IMG/VR virus record: IMGVR_UViG_3300042565_002788
Span: 1-39,468 of that record
Source: a virus
Length of the DNA: 39,468 nucleotides
Direction: 5' to 3' (one strand)
The notes beneath the pieces are model-generated. The model was not told where the DNA came from, searched no databases, and saw nothing but the letters and a program-made list of their open reading frames with translations. Within the stretch, counting starts at the first letter, position 1. Each line of letters begins with the position of its first letter. This document shows positions 1 through 7,528 of this stretch, piece by piece. Both the position numbers and the translations under genes were made by a program.

Positions 1-125
1 CCTTTCGTCGCAGTGCGTTGCGACAAGAGAGAATCTAAACCGGCCTATCGCGAAGGTCAACAGGGTCTTTGCACTTTTCTGCCGTTAGCCTTGTTTCGTA
101 GTGGTTTCCGCGCGTCGATTCCTGC
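1..125 (-). repeat. Promoter cassette, copy 1
   Basis: First of four related blocks of about 100 bp that each precede a leftward gene. Reading leftward it holds a half-conserved distal part (tttccgcgcg-tcgattcc), the 14-mer GCACTTTTCTGCCG (71-84, + strand sense), a -35, a -10, and at positions 1-8 CCTTTCGT, the complement of the ACGAAAGG ribosome site used by the other copies. The palindrome found in copies 2-4 is not recognisable here. The gene it serves lies left of the window. Confidence 0.8.
32..60 (-). promoter_or_regulatory. Leftward sigma70-type promoter, copy 1
   Basis: On the minus strand TTGACC (60-55), a 17-nt spacer and TAGATT (37-32). The spacer ends in GGCCGGTT, as in two sister promoters. 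The A-tract 14-mer begins 10 nt upstream of the -35. The driven gene is outside the window. Confidence 0.75.
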
Positions 126-131
126 GCGCGG
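108..131 (-). terminator. Possible hairpin after the left leftward operon
   Basis: CCGCGCG (108-114) and CGCGCGG (125-131) form a perfect 7-bp GC stem with a 10-nt loop, just past the stop at 138 of the leftward operon. There is no U-tract in the leftward transcript, so it would be at best a weak terminator, or simply a chance GC repeat. Confidence 0.3.
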
Positions 132-137
132 GGGGGG

Positions 138-737
138 TCAGGCGGCGAGCACCGTGGTCCCGCGCGCCGAGATGATCGCCGTGCCCGCGGGCAACGCCGC
201 TTGCAGCGCACACCACAGCGCGCGCTTCGACGCCTGCGGCACGAGCGACGCCTTGCGCGTCGGGTCGTAGCGCCGCCCCGGCACGCCGCGCAGGGCGGTC
301 ACGAGCGCGTCGAAGGCTTCGCGGCTGAGGTCGGCGCACTCCACCACGAAAGCCGCGCCCTCAGGGAGCACACTGACGCGCGGGGCGCGCACGTCGAGGT
401 GCTCGCGGATCGCCTTCGCGACGGCGGCGAACCCCAGCGCGTCGAGGGCGCACAGCAGGGCGGGCACCTCCGCAGCGTGCTGCGCGGCGGCGATGCGGTG
501 GACCACCTTGTTCGCGGTGCGGCGCGCGTCACCCTCGACCGCGGCGACGGCGCCGAGCAGGGGCAGCGCCCGCGTCCAGTCGGCGCCCGTGCCCGCGCCG
601 TCGAGACCGGCCTTGCGGCGGCACGTCGGCCCCATGCCGCACTCCACGCTCACGGAGTCGAGCAACGGGCGCCCGCAAGCGCAGCACGTCGTGGCGACGA
701 GGTCGCACGCGGGGGCGCTGGTGTAGTCGACGCTCAC
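138..737 (-). CDS. DUF6011-type zinc finger plus HARP-like domain protein
   Basis: 199 aa from a GTG that overlaps the stop of the upstream gene (GTGA). Residues 18-43 form a zinc finger of the DUF6011 type: CCACGRPL, then ECGMGPTCRR with Cys at 18, 21, 33 and 39. The C-terminal half (about 120-185) carries VPGRRYD and then SLVPQ, which resembles the HARP fold seen in SMARCAL1-like and phage helicase proteins that bind DNA forks. There is no helicase core here, so this is a zinc finger joined to a DNA-binding-like module. A role in phage DNA metabolism is inferred. The finger call is fairly secure; HARP is a resemblance by eye. Confidence 0.7.
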   Translation of the reverse strand: MSVDYTSAPACDLVATTCCACGRPLLDSVSVECGMGPTCRRKAGLDGAGTGADWTRALPLLGAVAAVEGDARRTANKVVHRIAAAQHAAEVPALLCALDALGFAAVAKAIREHLDVRAPRVSVLPEGAAFVVECADLSREAFDALVTALRGVPGRRYDPTRKASLVPQASKRALWCALQAALPAGTAIISARGTTVLAA

Positions 738-892
738 GCCGACACCTCGACGACGATCCCGGTCGCCTTGCATCGCGGGCACCGACGCTCGCCGCGCTCA
801 GTCGCGACGTAGCAGTCGCCGTGGCAGGTAGGGCACAGCCGCTCCACGGCGCGAGGGGTGCGGGCAGTCTTCGTTGCGGCGGTGAGGTTCAC
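734..892 (-). CDS. Small zinc-ribbon protein (52 aa)
   Basis: Starts at GTG 892 behind CGAAAGGACC, the ribosome site shared by the cassette-linked leftward genes, and ends in a 4-nt overlap with the next gene. The sequence has CPTCHGDC near residue 20 and CPRCKATG near residue 38, two knuckles of a treble-clef or zinc-ribbon fold like that of the DnaJ central domain. Probably a small nucleic-acid- or protein-binding accessory factor; function unknown. Confidence 0.72.
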   Translation of the reverse strand: MNLTAATKTARTPRAVERLCPTCHGDCYVATERGERRCPRCKATGIVVEVSA

Positions 893-971
893 GGTGTGTG
901 GTCCTTTCGACGGTCTCGTCAGTGCCCGCGTGACGGGCAGACCGGCCCCCGAAGGGGCGCGGTTTCGACCT

Positions 972-1178
972 TCAAGGGTTGCTGATCACCTTGACCTCGT
1001 TGCCCCACCAACGGGCCAGCAGTTCAACGCCACCCTGCGGGGTCCACACGGACGGGTTGCAGGGGTAGGCGACGGTGCCGACATGGCGCACCGTGCCGCG
1101 GACGACGGCGCCGCCGGGCGGGAGGCCGGGGTGGTTGCTGTGGAACTCGACGGTCTGGCCAATGCGGGGGGTGCTCAT
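972..1178 (-). CDS. Small early protein, SH3/KOW-like beta barrel candidate
   Basis: 68 aa, first gene after the copy-2 promoter, with AAAGGA 10 nt before its ATG. The opening RIGQTVEFHSN and the spaced short beta segments (VRGTVRHVG, GVELLARW) look like a small barrel. No family is recognised. An 80-nt gap follows before the zinc-ribbon gene, which has its own AAAGGA site. Confidence 0.65.
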   Translation of the reverse strand: MSTPRIGQTVEFHSNHPGLPPGGAVVRGTVRHVGTVAYPCNPSVWTPQGGVELLARWWGNEVKVISNP

Positions 1179-1222
1179 GGTGTCGGGGTCCTTTCGTCGC
1201 GGTGTTCGTTGCGACGACGTGA

Positions 1223-1251
1223 ACCCTAAACCGGCCGCACCCCAGGGTCAA
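1223..1251 (-). promoter_or_regulatory. Leftward sigma70-type promoter, copy 2
   Basis: TTGACC (1251-1246), a 17-nt spacer and TAGGGT (1228-1223) on the minus strand. The -10 region is embedded in GGCCGGTTTAGG, a motif repeated at four other places in the window. The start point is expected near 1216, giving a leader of about 38 nt to the ATG at 1178. Confidence 0.82.
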
Positions 1252-1278
1252 GAGGGTGTCTGCACTTTTCTGCCGAAC

Positions 1279-1294
1279 CGCTGGAACTCCAGCG
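1279..1294. promoter_or_regulatory. Palindromic operator, copy 2
   Basis: Perfect dyad CGCTGGA-AC-TCCAGCG, 27 nt upstream of the -35 of the leftward promoter. That position, centred near -70, fits an activator site or a repressor-loop site. Two relatives lie in copies 3 and 4 at nearly the same distance. Confidence 0.7.
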
Positions 1295-1513
1295 TTTTCG
1301 CGCGACGATTCCCCGGCGTTGACCCGCACCGAGGGCACCGCGAGAGGGAGCGCGGAGTGTAGGCAACGCACCTACATGCGCCTACCCCGGGCCTTGACAC
1401 GTCGCGGCGAGCCGTGTCCGCTCTCGCGCGGAGTCCGTGACGGGCAAAGGGTGCCGCGAGACAGCACCCGTCCTAGCCGGAAGCGCCCCGCGTGAGGATT
1501 CGTCGCGGAGAGG

Positions 1514-1543
1514 TTGACGCCCGGCGCTGGCGGTGCGTACCCT
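1514..1543 (+). promoter_or_regulatory. Candidate rightward late promoter
   Basis: TTGACG (1514-1519), an 18-nt spacer and TACCCT (1538-1543). It is the only good -35/-10 pair found by eye between the leftward promoter and the packaging genes. It lacks the A-tract, the GGCCGGTTTAGG motif and the palindrome of the early cassettes, so separate (late) control is likely. Confidence 0.5.
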
Positions 1544-1689
1544 TTACGCCACTTCGGTCCCGCTGCCCCGCCACAGGTGCGCCCTCATCCTGCGCACCTC
1601 GCCACGCGCCGCAGTCGTCGTCCCCCTCCCCGACCAGCCCGCTGCTACGCGAGGCACGGCGGGCGCGGGACCGGAGTGACCCTCCCGCG

Positions 1690-1884
1690 ATGCTCTTGAC
1701 CGCACGCGACCTCGAGTCCCGCGGCTTCGCCCGCCGCACCGCGCAACGGCTCCTCGCGAAGCTTGCGCGCCAGGGCCACGCGACGACGATCCCCACGGGC
1801 GGACGCCGCGCGCTCGCGGTCGACGCGGCCACCCTCGCGACGCTCGCGGGCGCTGACCTCGACGCGGTGACCGAGTGCCGCTGA
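1690..1884 (+). CDS. Small helix-turn-helix protein
   Basis: 64 aa. The start is an ATG with a weakly placed GGAG 13 nt upstream. A helix-turn-helix is readable at about residues 5-35 (TARDLESRGFARRTAQRLLAK), followed by a basic wing-like stretch, so a MerR/excisionase-like DNA binder is likely. It stands first in the packaging operon, directly before the terminase genes; it could regulate late transcription or assist packaging. No specific family can be named. Confidence 0.6.
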   Translation: MLLTARDLESRGFARRTAQRLLAKLARQGHATTIPTGGRRALAVDAATLATLAGADLDAVTECR

Positions 1885-2093
1885 CGGACGCCGAGCGACG
1901 CGCCCTCGACGCACGCAGCGCCGCGACGTGGCGCGACATCCGCGAGGCCGCGGAGTGCGCGTTCGACGCGGCGACGACGTACCGCTACTACGACGGCGCG
2001 CAGACACACGACTGCGCCGACATGACCACGCTCGCGCGAGTGACGCGGCCCGCACGCAAGCGCGACCGCGTCCGGTGGCGAGAGGACCGATGA
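1875..2093 (+). CDS. Small hypothetical protein before the terminase
   Basis: 72 aa from GTG, overlapping the preceding gene by 10 nt and ending 4 nt before the small terminase ATG. It has an acidic, Ala-rich helical N-terminal half (LTDAERRALDARSAATWRDI) and a strongly basic C-terminus (RPARKRDRVRWRED). No family recognised; tight spacing suggests translation coupled to the terminase genes. Confidence 0.55.
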   Translation: MPLTDAERRALDARSAATWRDIREAAECAFDAATTYRYYDGAQTHDCADMTTLARVTRPARKRDRVRWREDR

Positions 2094-2097
2094 CACG

Positions 2098-2586
2098 ATG
2101 GGACGCCCCTCCAAGCTGACGCCCGAGACCGCCGCGCGCATCGTCGCGAACGTCGAGGCGGGCAACTACGCCGAGACCGCGGTGCAAGCCGAAGGCATCG
2201 CCGTCGGGACGTTCTACCGATGGATGGAGCAAGGCGCGAAAGATGAGTCGGGGCCGTTTCGCGAGTTCCGCGAAGCAATCGTGCGAGCGCGTGCGACCGC
2301 CGAACAGCACGCGCTGAAGATCGTGCGCGAGGGGATGCTCCATGAGGAGCGCGGACCCGAGCGCGCGCAGTGGTACCTGGAGCGCACGGCGTCCGACCGC
2401 TTCGGCCGTCGCGACAAGGTCGTTGTCGAGAACGCGGTTCGCGAGGAGCTTGACCGCGCCCTTGCGAAGCTCGAAGCGGCGCTGACCTCAGAGGAGTTTG
2501 ATCGTGTCCTACGCATCCTCGCGGCTGACGGCGCTGGCAACGGCGCGGCTGTCGCAACGGACGACGCAGGCGAAGCGGTGCACTGA
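2098..2586 (+). CDS. terS: Terminase small subunit
   Basis: 162 aa. The opening GRPSKLTPETAARI, then AVQAEGIAVGTFYRWMEQG (about residues 29-47) as an HTH, then FREFREAIVRAR and the WYLERTASDRFGRR segment are the layout of TerS-like small terminases of Mu-like and related phages. Its job is to recognise phage DNA and recruit the large subunit. It overlaps the large subunit gene by 83 nt in another frame, a common terS/terL arrangement. Confidence 0.85.
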   Translation: MGRPSKLTPETAARIVANVEAGNYAETAVQAEGIAVGTFYRWMEQGAKDESGPFREFREAIVRARATAEQHALKIVREGMLHEERGPERAQWYLERTASDRFGRRDKVVVENAVREELDRALAKLEAALTSEEFDRVLRILAADGAGNGAAVATDDAGEAVH

Positions 2587-3970
2587 CGAGACGCTGCGCG
2601 CGTTCATCCCGCGCGTCTCGCCGCAGTACGCCGACCCGTTCCATCTCGCGCCGGTGCTCTCGATCTTCGAGCGCATCGCCGCGGGCGAGCGCGTGCGCGC
2701 GTGCATCTCGATCCCGCCGCAGCACGGCAAGACCGAGACGATTCTCCACGCCCTCGCATGGATGCTCTCGCGGCGTCCCGAGTGGCGGTTCACGTACGCG
2801 ACCTATCAGCAGGATCAGAGCGACGACAAGAGCTACACGGCGCGCGACATCGCACGGCGCGCAGGCGTCGAGCTCGTAGCCGACCGGCAGAACCTCCGAA
2901 TGTGGCGCACTACGCGCGGCGGCGGAAGTCTCTTCACGTCGGTGGACGGCCCCGCCACGGGCCAGGGCGCACAGGCGTTCGTCGTCGATGACCCCTACAA
3001 GGGGCAGACCGAGGCGATGAGCGCAACGGTCCGCGCGAACGTCGAGCGGTGGTTCAACGGCACGGTCCTCATGCGCGGGCAGGAGGACATGAGCGTGGTC
3101 GTGATTCACACGCGGTGGGTCGAAGACGACCTCATCGGGCGCATCGCATCGGGCGCGTTCGGCGACGAGTGGGAGGTGGTCAACCTCCCGATGCTCGCCG
3201 ACGACGACGGGCGCGCGAGTGCTCGCCCATACGACACGGCGACGCGGGTGCTCAACCCTCGCCGCACGATGCCCGACGGGCGCACGTTCGGCTGGACGGT
3301 CGAGGGCGGGCGCAAGCACCTCAACGGGCTCACGGAGTCGGCCGCGGAGTCGCTCTGTCAGGGCAAGCCGCGCAAGCGCGTCGACGGGGCCATGTGGCAG
3401 TGGGCGTGGGTCGACGCCGCGCGCGTCGCGAAGGCGCCCGACCTGCGGCGCGTTGTCGTTGCGGTCGACCCCGCCACCACGTCGCACGACGAGAGCGACG
3501 AGACGGGGATCATCGTCGCGGGCATCGGGTACGACGGGCGCGGGTACATCCTCGCCGATGAGAGCGGACGCTACCGCCCCGAGGAGTGGGCGCGCAGGGT
3601 CGCGAGCGCGTACACCACGCACCGCGCCGACGCCGTCATCGCAGAGGGCAACCAGGGCGGCGAGATGGTCGGCGCCGTGCTGCGCGCCTGCGGGTCTGCC
3701 GCGCTCCCCGTTCGCATCGTGCACGCGAAGCGCGGCAAGGCCACGCGCGCCGAGCCCGTCGCGGTGCTCTACGAACAAGGCCGCGTGTCGCACGTCGGGT
3801 CGCTCGCGCGCCTCGAAGACCAGCTCACGACGTGGGACCCGGCGACCGCGCACGCGAGCCCCGATCGCCTCGACGCGCTGGTGTACGCCGTGACCGAACT
3901 GATGGGCGCGGCACCTTCGACCGCAACGCCTCCGAAGCCCGTTCGCGCCGCCCCGTCGTGGGGCTTCTAA
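2504..3970 (+). CDS. terL: Terminase large subunit
   Basis: 488 aa. GTG 2504 is chosen because AGGAG lies 7 nt upstream; a TTG two codons earlier is too close to that site. The packaging ATPase has a Walker A-like IPPQHGKTE (70-78), Walker B FVVDD (159-163) and coupling segment IHTRW (201-205). The RNase H-like nuclease has VAVDP (D322), AEGNQGG (E381) and PDRLDALV (D457). It translocates DNA into the prohead and cuts it. Length and motif order fit a complete TerL of the Mu gp28/Terminase_6 type. Confidence 0.95.
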   Translation: MSYASSRLTALATARLSQRTTQAKRCTDETLRAFIPRVSPQYADPFHLAPVLSIFERIAAGERVRACISIPPQHGKTETILHALAWMLSRRPEWRFTYATYQQDQSDDKSYTARDIARRAGVELVADRQNLRMWRTTRGGGSLFTSVDGPATGQGAQAFVVDDPYKGQTEAMSATVRANVERWFNGTVLMRGQEDMSVVVIHTRWVEDDLIGRIASGAFGDEWEVVNLPMLADDDGRASARPYDTATRVLNPRRTMPDGRTFGWTVEGGRKHLNGLTESAAESLCQGKPRKRVDGAMWQWAWVDAARVAKAPDLRRVVVAVDPATTSHDESDETGIIVAGIGYDGRGYILADESGRYRPEEWARRVASAYTTHRADAVIAEGNQGGEMVGAVLRACGSAALPVRIVHAKRGKATRAEPVAVLYEQGRVSHVGSLARLEDQLTTWDPATAHASPDRLDALVYAVTELMGAAPSTATPPKPVRAAPSWGF

Positions 3971-3973
3971 CCG

Positions 3974-5317
3974 ATGCCCCCTCGCACCAACTACGAGACC
4001 ACGCCATCGCCGATGGACCGCGTCCAGCGGCGCCTCGGCGCAGGGCTGACGCCGCAGGCCATCACCGTCACGCAGCGCGCGGCGGATGAGGGGCGCATGG
4101 CGCTCTGGGCAGACCTTCTCGATGAGGTCCGACAGGGCGACCCGCACCTGCACGGCGACCTCCAGAAGCGAGAGTTGAGCGTCGCGGGCGCGGACTACGA
4201 GCTGCGCCTCCCGACAGGCGCCACGAAGCGCGCAGGCGCCACCGCGCTGAGGCTCTGTCAGGACGCCATCGAGGCCATCGCACCGCCCGCAGGATCGCTC
4301 GCCGTGAGCTTCCGCGGGGCGATGCAGAACCTGCTCACGGCGAACTGGCACGGGCGCGCGGCCGTCGAGATGGTGTACTCGCGGGACGGTCGCTACACGA
4401 TCCCCACCGAGGCGTATCCAATCCACGCGCGGCGCCTCTCGTGGTCCAACGACCTCGATTGGCGGCTCTACCTGTACGACGAGACGACGGGCGACACGCG
4501 CTTCTCTCGCTTCCCGGGCGTGCCGTTCAGCGACCGCGCGCTCTTCCCCGCGGGCAAGATCCTGCTGCACACGCCGCGGATGTTCGGCACCTACCCGACG
4601 CGCGAGGGGCTCGGCCGCGCGCTCGTGTGGTACTCCGCGTTCAAGCGGTGGACCGTGCGCGATTGGCTCGCCTTCGCGGAGTGGGCGGGCCGCGGGCTGC
4701 GCGTGGGCAAGTACGCCACGGGTCGTGATCAGAAGAACGACGCTCGCGCCAACGAAGAGGACAAGGCTGCGTTGGAGGATGCCCTCGTCGCGATGTCATC
4801 GACGGTGGCGACCATCATCCCAGACGTGACCGACTTGCAGGTGATCCCGCCGCACTCGACGGAGGTTCACGCCGACCTCGTGAAGCTGTGCAACGGCGAG
4901 ATGAGCAAGGCCATCCTCGGCGGCACGCTCACGAGCGACCCGGGCGACCGCGGCGCGCGCTCACTCGGTGAGGTGCACCTGCGCGCGATGACGCAGCTCC
5001 TCAAGAGCGACGCGGAGAACCTTGCGGACACGCTGCGCCGCGACCTCTTCGGCCCGCTCGTGCGCATGAACCTCGGCGACCGCGCGCCGGTGCCGCACAT
5101 CGTGTTGAACGTCGAGCCGCCCGAGGATGCGAAGTCCCGCGCGGAGCGGCTGAAGATGTACATGGAGCACGGCCTTTCCGTCGGCGCCGAGTGGGTGCGC
5201 GACATGGAGGGCATCCCCTCGCCGCAGCCCGGCGAAGAGGTCATCGGCGGGCGGCCCGTCGCGGCGCCCGCACAGCCCGCACCCACGGCCACGGACCCGA
5301 CCGACACGGGCGAGTGA
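3974..5317 (+). CDS. Portal protein, DUF935 (Mu gp29-like)
   Basis: 447 aa, starting 3 nt after the terL stop. Early RRLGAGLTPQAI, LWADLLDEVRQGDPHLHGDLQKRELSV and the later KWYSAFKRW-like stretch (ALVWYSAFKRWTVRDWLAF) match the DUF935 portal family. ELRL...AIEAI and the central acidic region are also as expected. It forms the dodecameric DNA channel at the head vertex. The C-terminal tail is Pro/Ala/Thr rich. The stop overlaps the ATG of the next gene. Confidence 0.9.
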   Translation: MPPRTNYETTPSPMDRVQRRLGAGLTPQAITVTQRAADEGRMALWADLLDEVRQGDPHLHGDLQKRELSVAGADYELRLPTGATKRAGATALRLCQDAIEAIAPPAGSLAVSFRGAMQNLLTANWHGRAAVEMVYSRDGRYTIPTEAYPIHARRLSWSNDLDWRLYLYDETTGDTRFSRFPGVPFSDRALFPAGKILLHTPRMFGTYPTREGLGRALVWYSAFKRWTVRDWLAFAEWAGRGLRVGKYATGRDQKNDARANEEDKAALEDALVAMSSTVATIIPDVTDLQVIPPHSTEVHADLVKLCNGEMSKAILGGTLTSDPGDRGARSLGEVHLRAMTQLLKSDAENLADTLRRDLFGPLVRMNLGDRAPVPHIVLNVEPPEDAKSRAERLKMYMEHGLSVGAEWVRDMEGIPSPQPGEEVIGGRPVAAPAQPAPTATDPTDTGE

Positions 5318-7119
5318 TGGCGGTCTACGACGGGATCAACTTCCGCCCGCCGGCCGGTGTGCGGAGCGCCTGCGCGCGCGGCATCGCGCTGCGCGAAGAG
5401 GGCTACGGCGGTGACGGTCTCCAGCCCGAGACGGTCGCGTGGGCGCGGCGCCTCTCGGCGGGTGAGCGCATCTCCCCGGAGAAGGCGCGAAAGATGAACG
5501 CGTGGTTCGCGCGACACGGCGCGAGCCCCGAAGAGAACCGAGCGCGGCGTGAGGACAAGACCTCGCCCGCGTGGGTCGCGTGGCTGCTGTGGGGCGGCGA
5601 CGCAGGGCGCTCATGGAGCGCAAGGCTGGTGCGACAGATGGACGCGAGAGACAAGGCCGCGCGCACGTCGCGCACGATGCAGGGCGTCGGCGTGAAGCTC
5701 GACGCGATGGTGGGCGGCGGCGGTGACTCGCCGTGGAACGTGCTTGCCTACGAGGTCGCGCTGCAAGGCCGCGGGGACGTGGCGCTCACGCGCGCGGACT
5801 TCGAGCAGTGCATCGCCAACTTCATGCGGTGGGGCAAGGAGGTCCCGGTGGTGCTCTACCACGCGGACACCGATCCGATGTCGCACCCGATGGCGCGCGA
5901 GGCGCACGCGTGGATCACCGCGATGCGCGTCGGCTCCATGATGCGCGACGGCAAGACGGTCGCGACCCTCGAAGCCCGCTTCCGGTGGGTCAACGCCGAG
6001 ACGCGCGCCAGCGTGGAGCGCGGCGCCCTCGCGTATGGGTCCGTGACCCTCGTGCAGAACGGCGTGGACGAGGAGAGCGGCGACGACGTGGGGAGCTTCC
6101 TCTGGTCGTTCTCGCTGACCAACAACCCCGCGCTGGTCGACATCCCGCGCATCGCCGCGCAGCACATCGCAGCGTCGGCGGCGACGATCCGCGCGGGGCG
6201 CTACTACGGCACCGTCGAAGACCGCGACGACGTGCTCGCCATGCTGCGCGCGGAGTTGATGCTCCCCGCGCTCGCATCCGAGGCCGACGTGATGCGCGAG
6301 GTCGACAAGCTCGCCGCGTTGATCGGGTCCGGCGAGGACGAGACCGGCGTCGATGTGGACGACATCATCGAGTGCATCCGTGAGGCGATGCGCCTCCCCG
6401 CGCTCACCACCGCCGACGAGGTCATCGCCGCGGTCCGCAAGGCTCTCGCGTCGCCATCGAGCGACGCACAGAACTCGGCCAGCAACGCGCTGCCGATGCA
6501 CCGCGGGCACGCGCCCGCCTCTCTCCGACAGGAGTTCACCATGTCTCACACGTTCATCACCCTCGCGGCGCGGCTCGGCATCGCCTGCACCGACGAGGGG
6601 GCCGCGCAGCAGCAGGTGCTTGCGCGTGCCGAGGAGTCGCTCCCGATCCGCCGTCAGCTCGGGCTGTCGGTGGAGGCGAGCGCCAAGGATGTCACCGCCC
6701 GCATCGAGGCCCTCACCGCCGACGCCGCCCGCGTCACCGCGCTCTCCGCGGAGGTCGAGGCCCTCAAGGTCATCGAGGCCGACCGCGCCGCCCGCGAGGT
6801 CGCCGCGCACGTCGACGCGCTCTGCGCCGACCCCGCGATGGCCCGCTCGCGCGTGGCCCTGGAGGCGTTCGCCCGCGCCGACTACGCGGCCTTCTCGAAG
6901 GCGTACCCGCGCCCCGCGCACGGCGCCGTGTCGACGCTGTCGCAGCGCGTGACCGCGCCCGCCTCGGAGTCGCCGTCGCACCTGAGCGACGAGGCCGACT
7001 CGCACACCGACCGCGCCGACGTGCTCGCCCATGAGCTCATGGCGAAGACCCCCGGGCTCTCCTACGCCGTCGCGCTGTCGCGCGCCTCGTCCATCCTCGT
7101 GCAGAAGGCGGTGTCGTGA
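5317..7119 (+). CDS. Fusion: LLWGGD-type N-terminal domain plus Mu I-like head protease and scaffold
   Basis: 600 aa. Residues 8-108 form a module known from many phage proteins: PPAGVRSACARGIALREEG, the ISPEKARKMNAWFARH helix, and WLLWGGDAGRSWSARL. Residues about 130-290 match the Mu I protease family, with VPVVLYHADTD near 175, GALAYGSVTLVQNG and the signature FSLTNNPALVDIP. The remaining Ala/Glu-rich part (from about 409) is a scaffold that also has its own start (see 6541). The protease processes scaffold and head proteins in the prohead. A separate MuF-like (gp30) gene usually found between portal and protease is missing. Confidence 0.88.
   Translation: MAVYDGINFRPPAGVRSACARGIALREEGYGGDGLQPETVAWARRLSAGERISPEKARKMNAWFARHGASPEENRARREDKTSPAWVAWLLWGGDAGRSWSARLVRQMDARDKAARTSRTMQGVGVKLDAMVGGGGDSPWNVLAYEVALQGRGDVALTRADFEQCIANFMRWGKEVPVVLYHADTDPMSHPMAREAHAWITAMRVGSMMRDGKTVATLEARFRWVNAETRASVERGALAYGSVTLVQNGVDEESGDDVGSFLWSFSLTNNPALVDIPRIAAQHIAASAATIRAGRYYGTVEDRDDVLAMLRAELMLPALASEADVMREVDKLAALIGSGEDETGVDVDDIIECIREAMRLPALTTADEVIAAVRKALASPSSDAQNSASNALPMHRGHAPASLRQEFTMSHTFITLAARLGIACTDEGAAQQQVLARAEESLPIRRQLGLSVEASAKDVTARIEALTADAARVTALSAEVEALKVIEADRAAREVAAHVDALCADPAMARSRVALEAFARADYAAFSKAYPRPAHGAVSTLSQRVTAPASESPSHLSDEADSHTDRADVLAHELMAKTPGLSYAVALSRASSILVQKAVS
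6541..7119 (+). CDS. Nested scaffold protein (Mu Z-like) from an internal start
   Basis: In-frame ATG at codon 409 of the protease gene, preceded by ACAGGAG with an ideal 6-nt gap. The 192-aa product is helical and Ala/Glu/Arg rich, with a coiled-coil-like core (LTADAARVTALSAEVEALKV) typical of head scaffolds. Nested scaffolds inside the protease gene are known for Mu (Z in I) and lambda (Nu3 in C). The internal ribosome site is seen directly; its use is inferred. Confidence 0.75.
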   Translation: MSHTFITLAARLGIACTDEGAAQQQVLARAEESLPIRRQLGLSVEASAKDVTARIEALTADAARVTALSAEVEALKVIEADRAAREVAAHVDALCADPAMARSRVALEAFARADYAAFSKAYPRPAHGAVSTLSQRVTAPASESPSHLSDEADSHTDRADVLAHELMAKTPGLSYAVALSRASSILVQKAVS

Positions 7120-7523
7120 TGGCGACCTCCATGCGTCTCCCCGGCCTGATCCGTCAGGCCATCGCCGAGGCGACCATCGCTGACGGCGTGGCGTGCATCG
7201 TCGGCACCGCGGACTACTCCGCGGCCGTCGCGGGCAACAACCCCGTCGCGGGCCTGATCGGCATCGCCAAGGTCGACGGCAACGGCTCCGTGGCGAGCGG
7301 CGGCACCGTCGACATCGTCACCAACGGCATCTACCCCGGCATCGCGATGGCCTCCATCACGCAGGGGCAGGCCGTCACCGTGGGTGACAGCGCGGGCGGG
7401 CTCAAGCCCGCGGCGCCCTCGGCCGGCGTGAACGCGATGGTCCTCGGCATCGCCCAGGCGGACGCCGCCGCCGGCGACCGCGTCGCCGTCCAGATCGGCA
7501 TCTACCTCATGCAGGGAGCGTGA
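7119..7523 (+). CDS. Head decoration / DUF2190-like capsid stabilising protein
   Basis: 134 aa, starting on the stop of the protease gene. Small beta-rich, Gly/Ala-rich protein with repeated IG/VG turns (GLIGIAKVDGNGSVASGG, ITQGQAVTVGDSAGG, MVLGIAQADAAAGDRVAVQI), the pattern of DUF2190 or lambda D-like decoration proteins. It sits directly before the capsid gene, the usual place. Family inferred from pattern and position. Confidence 0.7.
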   Translation: MATSMRLPGLIRQAIAEATIADGVACIVGTADYSAAVAGNNPVAGLIGIAKVDGNGSVASGGTVDIVTNGIYPGIAMASITQGQAVTVGDSAGGLKPAAPSAGVNAMVLGIAQADAAAGDRVAVQIGIYLMQGA

Positions 7524-7528
7524 TCACT

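Larger units (their letters stand above)
1190..1312 (-). repeat. Promoter cassette, copy 2
   Basis: Best-preserved copy. In leftward order it has the distal CGCGCGACGATTCC-type block, palindrome 1279-1294, the 14-mer GCACTTTTCTGCCG at 1262-1275 (identical to copy 1), the promoter, and the CGAAAGGACC ribosome site at about 1190. It drives the three genes between 1178 and 138. Confidence 0.85.
1252..1689. other. Control region between the leftward early operon and rightward late genes
   Basis: About 440 nt without a convincing gene. The left part is the upstream half of cassette copy 2. A 10-bp repeat follows (ACGCACCTAC 1366-1375, ATGCGCCTAC 1376-1385), preceded by GTAGGC at 1359-1364, so both direct and inverted GTAGGC copies exist. 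The late promoter candidate is at 1514-1543. From about 1550 to 1689 nothing else is recognised, leaving a long leader before the ATG at 1690. Confidence 0.6.

Noticed and set aside
1319-1347. Possible + promoter TTGACC on the far side of the palindrome at 1279
   Set aside because: The -35 is well placed, mirroring the divergent region at 36.7 kb, but the hexamer 17 nt downstream is GAGAGG and no -10 is found nearby.
1394-1422. Possible + promoter with a consensus TTGACA
   Set aside because: No acceptable -10 at 16-18 nt (TCCGCT at 17).
1988-4570. 860-codon open frame on the minus strand
   Set aside because: It lies antisense to terS, terL and the portal. It is rich in Arg/Ala/His/Asp, with no ribosome site or known motif. 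GC-rich coding DNA commonly leaves such long frames open on the other strand.
5611-7032. 473-codon minus-strand frame opposite the protease gene
   Set aside because: Composition (Arg/Gly/His/Val repeats) and lack of domain point to a shadow frame; the + strand has clear Mu I protease motifs.
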